Shown: one piece after another, positions 1 through 4,957 of the stretch
Layout of the letters: every line of letters begins with the position of its first letter
Position numbering within the stretch: the stretch's first letter is position 1
NCBI GenBank assembly: GCA_021790415.1
Contig: JAJYDZ010000106.1
Span: 1-6,426, forward strand
Length of the DNA stretch: 6,426 nt
Origin: Thermoplasmata archaeon
Lineage (GTDB): Archaea; Thermoplasmatota; Thermoplasmata; Thermoplasmatales; Thermoplasmataceae
Direction of reading: 5' to 3'
Notes under the pieces: generated by a model
Seen by the model: the letters and a program-made list of their open reading frames with translations, nothing else
The model's database searches: none
Told to the model about the DNA's origin: nothing
Translations under genes and position numbers: made by a program

Positions 1-486
1 GATCTAAAGGACGCTTTCGTATATGGGCTTATCATTATGATTTTATTCACATTAGGAGGCTCGCTTCTTCTTGAACTTATGGGAATATCCATAGCAGCAA
101 TCCAAATTGCTGGTGGTATAATTCTACTAATAATGGGAATTGAAATGGTAAGGGAGGGTGACAGGCCAAAGTCAACTGGCAAAACCTACAAAAATCCCGA
201 CCTGGGAATAGTACCATTTGCAACACCACTACTGGCCGGGCCAGGAGCCATATCTCTGGTAATCATTCTATCGCAATCCGGTCTATATGCAATAATAGAA
301 GTCCTGGCTTCTCTAATTACAATATTCATAGTAGTAGTCGTTCTATTTACATCCGGAACCAAAATATCCAGAGCCATAGGAGATAAATCTCTTAAGGCAA
401 TAACAAGAATTTTTGGTTTATTGGTTGCGGCTTTTGCCATCCAGTTTATAATTGACGCAGTTGAAATTATTGCATTGGTGGTTTAA
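1..486 (+). CDS. MarC/SnatA-family integral membrane protein, 5' end missing
   Basis: The frame is open from the first base of the window to a TAA at 484-486, so this is the last 161 residues of a gene that starts upstream; the ATG at 37 is internal. The family is usually about 190-215 residues, so some 40-50 are missing. The fragment is very hydrophobic, with membrane segments near residues 6-27, 29-50, 69-95, 104-125 and 140-161. It carries the family signature: a LGG and an AGG in the first helices, then PFATPLLAGPGAIS at 72-85, whose glycine/proline-rich turn typifies MarC. A Thermococcus homologue, SnatA, was described as a transporter of small neutral amino acids such as glycine and alanine; the bacterial MarC role remains unclear. 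Amino-acid transport here is therefore an inference. The gene converges on the ribonuclease gene with 22 bases between stops. Confidence 0.85.
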   Translation, partial: DLKDAFVYGLIIMILFTLGGSLLLELMGISIAAIQIAGGIILLIMGIEMVREGDRPKSTGKTYKNPDLGIVPFATPLLAGPGAISLVIILSQSGLYAIIEVLASLITIFIVVVVLFTSGTKISRAIGDKSLKAITRIFGLLVAAFAIQFIIDAVEIIALVV

Positions 487-508
487 TAGAAGAATGAAAT
501 CTAGAGGT

Positions 509-1735
509 CTAAAAGGAAAATTCCTCTCCATTCATTGGAAGGATTATCTCATAGTTTGAAAGATCCTCAAGCATTTTTTCCCTTTGTTCGCCATGGCAGA
601 AAATAATTCTGTCCGGGCTGCATCCATTAATAAATTTAACCAGATCGTCATGGCCAGCATGTGCAGACATATCAAAAAATTCAACTTTCATTTTGGGTCT
701 TACCTGTGCTCCTGCAATGTTTAATGTACCGGTTTCCATGAGTTGTCTTCCATTGGTTCCCTCGACCTGATATCCTGTCATGAATATGGCGCTCTTCTTA
801 TCGTCAAGGAGCTTCTCAATATACCCTAGAGCAGGTCCACCGTCTAACATACCTGAAGTAGATATAATTATATCATTTTCAAGGGCGGTTTCCCTCATAT
901 TTCTCCCCCTTATTTCATTGACATTCGATAGGGCCTTCCTGAAGTTCTTATCAGATCTTAGGTATCCTGGTGTGTGCATATATATGTTTGAGATCAAATT
1001 ACCCATTCCGTCCGTTGCAATATTGTATGGTAAATCGCTGATTGACATGACAAGTTCCTGAGTTCTGCCCATGGCAAATGATGGAAGAATAACTTTTCCT
1101 CCGCCTTCCACAACTTCTTTTATGGATTCTCTCAGATTTTTTCTCACAGCTTCTCTATCTACATGATTTTTCCCTGCATAGGTACTTTCAATTATTAGTG
1201 TATCACATTTCTGCGGTTCTGCACCTTTGAGAAGAAGTGAATCACTTGTATATAGATCTCCAGTGACCATAATGCTAGATGAATTTTCAAACTTCCACAT
1301 GGTTGAACCTGGAATATGTCCTGCGCTTTGCGGTGAGACCTTGAATCCATCTGCCTCGATAGTCTCACCATATTTTACGGTCATCAAATTTTCGTAGAGT
1401 TTCTCAATATCATCTTGCGTGAATCTGACTGGATAACCTTCCAGATTCATGACTTTTATTGAATCTTTTAGCATCGGTCTCATGCTGTTAGCTGTCATAT
1501 CGGTAGCGTATATATTCGGAGTGTAATCCTGATAGAAGATAGGAAGAGCTCCTATATGGTCAAGATGGGAATGCGTTACGAATATTGAATCGACCTTTTC
1601 CGGTGGTAGAGGGTATAGTGGTGGTTTTTCCGGAATAACCCCGTAATCAATGAGAACCTTCTTTCCATGTTCTTCAATAATAATCCCGAGACGCCCAACC
1701 TCCTGAGCGCCTCCTAAAAATCTTATCTTATACAT
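509..1735 (-). CDS. Beta-CASP metallo-beta-lactamase ribonuclease (aCPSF2-like, KH-less)
   Basis: A predicted cytoplasmic zinc-dependent nuclease for RNA processing or decay, 408 residues. The metallo-beta-lactamase motifs are all present: D30 (motif I), HSHLDH at 55-60 (motif II), H140 in AGHIPGS (motif III) and D160 in TGDL (motif IV). The beta-CASP motifs follow: E183 in IEST (motif A), H359 in SAHAG (motif B) and H381 in CHGEQ (motif C). A histidine in motif C is typical of RNA-acting CPSF73-type members rather than DNA-acting Artemis/Snm1 types. PSFAMGRTQE at 218-227 is another CPSF-like stretch. The length and the absence of N-terminal KH domains separate it from aCPSF1 (about 630 residues) and fit aCPSF2. 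RNase J is less likely. Whether it acts as an endo- or exonuclease cannot be read from sequence. Its ATG lies one base after the stop of the upstream phosphorylase, with a weak AGG about 7 bases before the start, so translational coupling is likely. Confidence 0.93.
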   Translation of the reverse strand: MYKIRFLGGAQEVGRLGIIIEEHGKKVLIDYGVIPEKPPLYPLPPEKVDSIFVTHSHLDHIGALPIFYQDYTPNIYATDMTANSMRPMLKDSIKVMNLEGYPVRFTQDDIEKLYENLMTVKYGETIEADGFKVSPQSAGHIPGSTMWKFENSSSIMVTGDLYTSDSLLLKGAEPQKCDTLIIESTYAGKNHVDREAVRKNLRESIKEVVEGGGKVILPSFAMGRTQELVMSISDLPYNIATDGMGNLISNIYMHTPGYLRSDKNFRKALSNVNEIRGRNMRETALENDIIISTSGMLDGGPALGYIEKLLDDKKSAIFMTGYQVEGTNGRQLMETGTLNIAGAQVRPKMKVEFFDMSAHAGHDDLVKFINGCSPDRIIFCHGEQREKMLEDLSNYEIILPMNGEEFSF

Positions 1736-1736
1736 C

Positions 1737-2498
1737 TTATAACCTTGCGCCTTCCAATCTCTTGCTGCACTGGCAGTTTCTTGGTGTGTTTTGTTTCACA
1801 AACATTTCTATATTTTTCATTGTTTTTTCCTCATTTTCTTTTATGATCTTTATTACTTCAGAAGCTTCCACAGGTTTTTCAGACCATACATCATAATCAG
1901 TTACAGTAGCAAGCATGGAGTAACACATACTCAATTCATCTGCAAGTGTAATCTCCGGAACTAATGTCATTCCTATTATATCTCCAAAATTCCTGAACAT
2001 CCTTGATTCTGCCCTGGTTGAAAATCTTGGGCCTTCAATTACTACATATGTTCCACCATTATGAGTTTTCCCATTTTTCTTTGAAACAGAAAACAGGATA
2101 TCATTCATTCTGGGACAAAAAGGATCGGCAGTTGAAATATGTACCACATCTGGTCCATCGAAGAATGTAAGTGATCTCTTTCTGGTGAAATCAATGAATT
2201 GATCTGGTATAACAATATCTCCCGGCTCAATACTTTCCTTTAAGGAACCAACAGCATTAATTCCCAATATTTCATTGCATCCAGCCTTCTCCAGTGCGTA
2301 AATATTTGCTCGATAATTTACCATGTGCGGGGGGATCTGATGCTTGTTTCCATGCCTTGGTATAAACGCGACTTCTTTGCCTGAGATTATTCCAGTTTGA
2401 ATATCTGCTGAAGTTTCTCCATATGGAGTATTAATCTTCAAAGATTTCTTTTCAGAAAGAAGGTTATAAATTCCGCTGCCTCCTATAATGCCAATCAA
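1737..2498 (-). CDS. mtnP: S-methyl-5'-thioadenosine phosphorylase (MTAP family)
   Basis: Predicted to cleave methylthioadenosine (from polyamine or SAM metabolism) with phosphate, giving adenine and methylthioribose-1-phosphate for salvage. The 253-residue protein has the family's phosphate and ribose elements: GGSGIY at 6-11, PRHG at 47-50, NYRANI at 61-66, NAVGSL at 81-86, EGPRFSTRAES at 155-165 and GMT at 176-178. TDYD at 200-203 places two aspartates where human MTAP uses D220 and D222 to recognise adenine, which favours methylthioadenosine over methylthioinosine or 6-oxopurines. A CxC pair (C242, C244) lies near the C-terminus, as in several thermophilic archaeal MTAPs. The start is TTG at 2498-2496, preceded after 5 bases by GAGGAG; an in-frame stop lies upstream with no ATG between. 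It is the first gene of a unit with the beta-CASP nuclease. Substrate choice remains an inference. Confidence 0.93.
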   Translation of the reverse strand: MIGIIGGSGIYNLLSEKKSLKINTPYGETSADIQTGIISGKEVAFIPRHGNKHQIPPHMVNYRANIYALEKAGCNEILGINAVGSLKESIEPGDIVIPDQFIDFTRKRSLTFFDGPDVVHISTADPFCPRMNDILFSVSKKNGKTHNGGTYVVIEGPRFSTRAESRMFRNFGDIIGMTLVPEITLADELSMCYSMLATVTDYDVWSEKPVEASEVIKIIKENEEKTMKNIEMFVKQNTPRNCQCSKRLEGARL

Positions 2499-2503
2499 TT
2501 TTT

Positions 2504-2509
2504 CTCCTC
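2504..2509 (-). promoter_or_regulatory. Ribosome binding site fixing the TTG start of the phosphorylase
   Basis: GAGGAG on the minus strand, five bases before the TTG at 2498. No ATG lies in frame between this TTG and the upstream in-frame stop at 2543-2541, so this motif decides the start. Confidence 0.8.
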
Positions 2510-2537
2510 TTATTTTTATTGGTAAATTTATGTATTG

Positions 2538-2544
2538 TATTTAA
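2538..2544 (-). promoter_or_regulatory. Candidate TATA box of the phosphorylase/ribonuclease unit
   Basis: TTAAATA on the minus strand. With usual archaeal spacing of about 25 bases, transcription would start near 2516, giving a leader of roughly 18 bases that contains the GAGGAG motif. A second A/T-rich run nearer the gene (about 2525-2532) is a weaker alternative. Confidence 0.5.
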
Positions 2545-2578
2545 CCAATCGTTTTTCAAATGCGCGAAAAAAAGCTAT

Positions 2579-2585
2579 TTTATAT
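2579..2585 (+). promoter_or_regulatory. Candidate TATA box of the RPA operon
   Basis: TTTATAT, preceded by an A-rich stretch (2567-2573) that could serve as the TFB-recognition element. A start about 25 bases downstream falls near 2607, which leaves a leader of roughly 15 bases holding GAGGGAG and supports TTG 2622 as the first codon. Confidence 0.55.
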
Positions 2586-2607
2586 GAATGTGTCTTTAGC
2601 TTACTTA

Positions 2608-2614
2608 GAGGGAG
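2608..2614 (+). promoter_or_regulatory. Ribosome binding site fixing the TTG start of RPA
   Basis: GAGGGAG, seven bases before TTG 2622. It argues against the longer reading from TTG 2535, which would add 29 residues without family resemblance and run through both candidate promoters. Confidence 0.75.
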
Positions 2615-2621
2615 TTTTCTC

Positions 2622-3710
2622 TTGGTCATAAAAAAAATAAATGAAATTACAGATGAAATTCAGGATGTTGAATTGACTGCAAAAGTATTGTCCCTTTCTC
2701 AAAAGGAGAGGAATTCAGAAAAGGGTAACAGTGTGTATCACTATGGTCTGCTGGGGGATGAAACAGGGGTGTTACCCTTCACGGCGTGGAATATCTCATC
2801 AATGGTCAGGGAAAAGGATGTAGTTAACATAAAACGAGCTTATACAAAGAAATATAATGATAAGATAAGGATATATTTTGATGATAAAACTGAGTTTGCA
2901 TTAAAACCTGATGTTGAAATGGAGGTCAAGAGAACATACAACTACGAGAAAATTAAGAATCTAGGATCAGGAGTAAAATTCGTTACACTTGAAGGTATCC
3001 TAAGGGAAGAGAAAGAACGGGAGTTTGAAAATAATGGTGAAAAAAGGAAAGTATACTCGTATGTTATGGATGATGATACCGGAAGCATAAGGATATCTTC
3101 ATTTGGAAGGAAATTACCAATGGGACATGGTGTAAGACTTGAAGGAGTGAAAATAGATGAATTTAATGGAAGGGTTAATGCTAGCTTGGGAGAAAGGGCT
3201 GAGGTACATGATATAGAACTTCAGATTGAAAAAGGGCCAAAATTCACGTACATCTCAGAAATTGTAAATCCTATAGGGGGGATATATATTGCCGGATTTC
3301 CCATATCCATGGGCGAAAAGAGCGGGCTTATAAAAAGATGTAAAGAGTGCAAGAAGAAAATTGACGATGAAAGATGTGAAACACACCCAGAAGCTGGATT
3401 TTATTATGATATATTTGCATACTTTAACGTTGATGATGGAACTGGTTACATTTCTGTAACAACCGGTATGGATGCTATAAAGGATATTTGCGGCATAAAA
3501 CCTGAAGAACTATCAAATGAAAAAAGACCGCCTTTAAAAAAGGAAATATATGAAAGAATAGAACGATCATTAATGGGGAAAGCTTTGAAGATTCAGGGGA
3601 GTCTTTCAAAGAATACGATGGGTATGAGTTTAAGGGCAAGTCTGGTGTCACCGATACGTGTAGAGGACAATAAAGAACTAAAAAAAATAATGGAGAGTGA
3701 ATTTCTATGA
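2622..3710 (+). CDS. Replication protein A, single-stranded-DNA-binding protein with three OB folds and a zinc finger
   Basis: Binds and protects single-stranded DNA in replication, repair and recombination. Read from TTG 2622, the product is 362 residues beginning VIKKINEI, the expected start of archaeal RPA. Three OB folds are suggested at about 14-95, 115-200 and 215-345, each with an Asp-x-Thr-Gly turn (46-49, 151-154, 272-275). Before the last turn, the conserved GEKSGLIKRC leads into a zinc knuckle, C240-x2-C243-x8-C252-x2-H255, which is the standard euryarchaeal RPA arrangement. The first codons contain eight consecutive A (2630-2637). The stop TGA overlaps the ATG of the RPA-associated gene (ATGA at 3707-3710), so the two are surely one operon. 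The upstream boundary is a divergent promoter shared with the phosphorylase unit. The family call is firm; the exact start depends on the ribosome binding site. Confidence 0.92.
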   Translation: MVIKKINEITDEIQDVELTAKVLSLSQKERNSEKGNSVYHYGLLGDETGVLPFTAWNISSMVREKDVVNIKRAYTKKYNDKIRIYFDDKTEFALKPDVEMEVKRTYNYEKIKNLGSGVKFVTLEGILREEKEREFENNGEKRKVYSYVMDDDTGSIRISSFGRKLPMGHGVRLEGVKIDEFNGRVNASLGERAEVHDIELQIEKGPKFTYISEIVNPIGGIYIAGFPISMGEKSGLIKRCKECKKKIDDERCETHPEAGFYYDIFAYFNVDDGTGYISVTTGMDAIKDICGIKPEELSNEKRPPLKKEIYERIERSLMGKALKIQGSLSKNTMGMSLRASLVSPIRVEDNKELKKIMESEFL

Positions 3711-4528
3711 GAGAGGGGAAAAGAGAACCAGCAAGATGGATTTTTTCAAAGGAATTACGGGAAACCACTGTGGTGGAAGAAAATACTGAAAGTGAAAAGA
3801 TAAGGTCAATGTTTTTGACGCCACTGGGATCAAACGGCAGGAGAATTTTCTTTGTTGGAAACGTAACGAATCAGAGAGAAGACGAAAAGTCCATCAGATT
3901 AACGGTGTCAGATCCTACTGGTGCTTTCTATCTTTCATTTTTTGAGAGAGATTTTAACCAAAATGTTAAAAGGCAACTGGAAAAAATAGAGCTAAATCAA
4001 AACGTCGCAGTAATGGGAAGGGTTAGCCACTATAAAGGGGAAGATGGGAAAATACTATTCAATATCAACCCGGAATTAATTCATGAAACGGACGCAGAAA
4101 GCATGAATTTCTGGAACATGAGAACAGCTTACCTTTGCAGGAGAAGGATTATTGGATCAAAAGAGGCTTTGAAAAAGGCAGACATTTCTCAGAGCGTATT
4201 AACTGCTTCCGGTTTGACAGAGGACGAGGCTGAAGGAATTTTAAAGAGCATTAAGGCTTATCCGAATTATGATTACACTAAATTTGAAGAAGTTTTAACC
4301 TCGTTATTGTTTAATCAGCAAATTTCACAAAACATCAATATTGCAAAGGATGGCATTATAGAATTTCTTTCCTCTGGTGTTGATCCACAAGGAATAAAAT
4401 ATGAAGAGATAGTAAGTGAACTATTGAAGAAAGGTGTTTCGCAGAACGAGGTTGATGAAGCTCTTAATGTTCTTGGCCGAGAGGGTGACGTTTTCGAGGT
4501 CTCGCTAAAGAGATACAGAAAAATTTAG
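3707..4528 (+). CDS. RPA-associated protein (COG3390 type), OB fold plus C-terminal winged helix
   Basis: A partner of the upstream RPA, probably the functional counterpart of an RPA32-like subunit. The 273-residue protein starts MREGKREPARWIF; an REPA-[small]-x-[V/I]-F opening is characteristic of the archaeal RPA-associated (RPAP) family. Residues about 45-110 form a single OB fold: RIFFVGNVT at 46-54, then SDPTGAF at 68-74 and a VAVMGRV strand. A helical linker follows. The last 43 residues (KYEEIVSELLKKGVSQNEVDEAL onward, reading to GDVFEV and the C-terminus) resemble the winged helix ending these proteins. The ATG overlaps the RPA stop by four bases, with GGAG at 3692-3695 upstream, so coupled translation should keep the two proteins in step. 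In haloarchaea rpa-rpap pairs are co-operonic, which matches this layout. No zinc motif is present. The genes are separated from the convergent gcvPB by an IS remnant. Confidence 0.87.
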   Translation: MREGKREPARWIFSKELRETTVVEENTESEKIRSMFLTPLGSNGRRIFFVGNVTNQREDEKSIRLTVSDPTGAFYLSFFERDFNQNVKRQLEKIELNQNVAVMGRVSHYKGEDGKILFNINPELIHETDAESMNFWNMRTAYLCRRRIIGSKEALKKADISQSVLTASGLTEDEAEGILKSIKAYPNYDYTKFEEVLTSLLFNQQISQNINIAKDGIIEFLSSGVDPQGIKYEEIVSELLKKGVSQNEVDEALNVLGREGDVFEVSLKRYRKI

Positions 4529-4581
4529 TTCAATTATAAATTATTTCAAATACATTAATTTAGACCTAAACTCATTCTTTC

Positions 4582-4589
4582 AAGATGGT
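4582..4589 (+). repeat. 8-bp direct repeat, left copy
   Basis: AAGATGGT, repeated exactly at 4901-4908. The two copies bracket the transposase remnant. IS256-family elements duplicate 8-9 bp of target, so this could be a target duplication, but the left copy also overlaps the candidate terminal repeat (GATGGT), which would contradict that reading. Confidence 0.4.
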
Positions 4590-4608
4590 CTACAGAATTT
4601 TGTGTAGA
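4584..4608 (+). repeat. Candidate left terminal repeat of an IS256-family element
   Basis: The segment begins GATGGTCTACAG and carries a TTTTGTGTAGA core about 15 bases in. This layout (GA start, A/T-rich middle, TTGTGTA-like core) is what I recall of IS256-family ends, and it lies 29 bases before the transposase reading frame. It includes a short internal inverted repeat, TCTACA/TGTAGA (4589-4594 and 4603-4608). No matching right end is visible anywhere to 4957, so the opposite terminus appears to be lost. The exact outer boundary is uncertain. Confidence 0.45.
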
Positions 4609-4614
4609 TATAAA

Positions 4615-4635
4615 TCATGAATAGAAAATTCATGA
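4615..4635 (+). repeat. Perfect 8-bp inverted repeat (hairpin) just before the transposase start
   Basis: TCATGAAT (4615-4622) and ATTCATGA (4628-4635) are exact reverse complements separated by AGAAA. The structure ends one base before the ATG at 4637. Hairpins in such positions in insertion sequences can block translation from read-through transcripts; that role here is inferred. Confidence 0.6.
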
Positions 4636-4636
4636 A

Positions 4637-4910
4637 ATGAAAAAGGATACCTCCTTGAACAGAACCAAAGAAGTAAACGCAAATCGATGACATGGATAAA
4701 ATTGTAACGGAAGTGACAAGAAAAGCTGTAAAGGAATTCCTTGAGAATGTGATGAATACTGAAAGTGATGCATTCCTCGTGGAAAATCAGGGCCAGAAGA
4801 ATGGATATTATGGCAGATCAATGAAGACAGTAATGGGAGAGATAAGATATCTGAAAGTACCGATAGATTGTGATGGATCGTTCCAGAAAGAAAATAGGGA
4901 AAGATGGTAA
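4637..4910 (+). pseudogene. IS256-family transposase remnant, frameshifted and truncated
   Basis: Only the N-terminal part of a transposase of about 400 residues is left. The first piece runs from ATG 4637 as MKKDTSLNRTKEVNANR to a TGA at 4688-4690. The second runs from about 4677 (ATG 4692) in another frame to TAA at 4908-4910, 72 residues from the ATG. The second piece shows the IS256/Mutator N-terminal signature: a charged helix (KEFLENVM), then KNGYYGRSMKTVMGEI followed by LKVPIDCDGSF, matching the family pattern NGY-x-RT-KT-x-GE-x-VPRDRDG-x-F, with Cys in place of the usual second Arg. One base too many (or two too few) between 4677 and 4690 separates the pieces. The catalytic DDE region is absent, so it cannot be active. 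It sits between convergent operons, a harmless landing site. Confidence 0.82.
4901..4908 (+). repeat. 8-bp direct repeat, right copy
   Basis: AAGATGGT, identical to 4582-4589; it covers the last codons of the transposase remnant. No right terminal repeat lies next to it. It may mark the deletion junction where internal IS sequence was joined to flanking DNA. Confidence 0.4.
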
Positions 4911-4957
4911 GAATAATTTCCATTTGTCATATTTGCATTCATTGTTCTATAATCCTA

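Larger units (their letters stand above)
4529..4957. other. Intergenic region between convergent RPA and gcv operons holding the IS remnant
   Basis: About 430 bases without an intact gene. From left to right: an A/T-rich stretch after the RPA-associated gene (4529-4581) with no clear terminator, the decayed IS end and transposase fragment (4584-4910), and 47 A/T-rich bases (4911-4957) before the gcvPB stop in which I see nothing recognisable. Confidence 0.75.

Noticed and set aside
186..440. Minus-strand frame inside marC as a gene
   Set aside because: It lies wholly opposite the well-supported MarC reading, has no family resemblance and no sensible start region.
514..525. AGGAA-AA-TTCCT palindrome at the marC/ribonuclease junction as a bidirectional terminator
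   Set aside because: The stem is five bases with a two-base loop, lies within the ribonuclease coding end, and has no T-run; archaeal termination needs T-rich tracts rather than such stems.
2535..2621. A 29-residue N-terminal extension of RPA from TTG 2535
   Set aside because: It has no ribosome binding site, overlaps the candidate promoters on both strands, and does not resemble an RPA N-terminus, whereas TTG 2622 has GAGGGAG seven bases upstream.
4529..4581. A defined terminator after the RPA operon
   Set aside because: The region is A/T-rich but has no T-run longer than three and no convincing stem, so no site can be named.
4630..4923. Minus-strand frame opposite the transposase remnant
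   Set aside because: It has no recognisable family or ribosome binding site, and the plus strand carries the clear IS256 signature.
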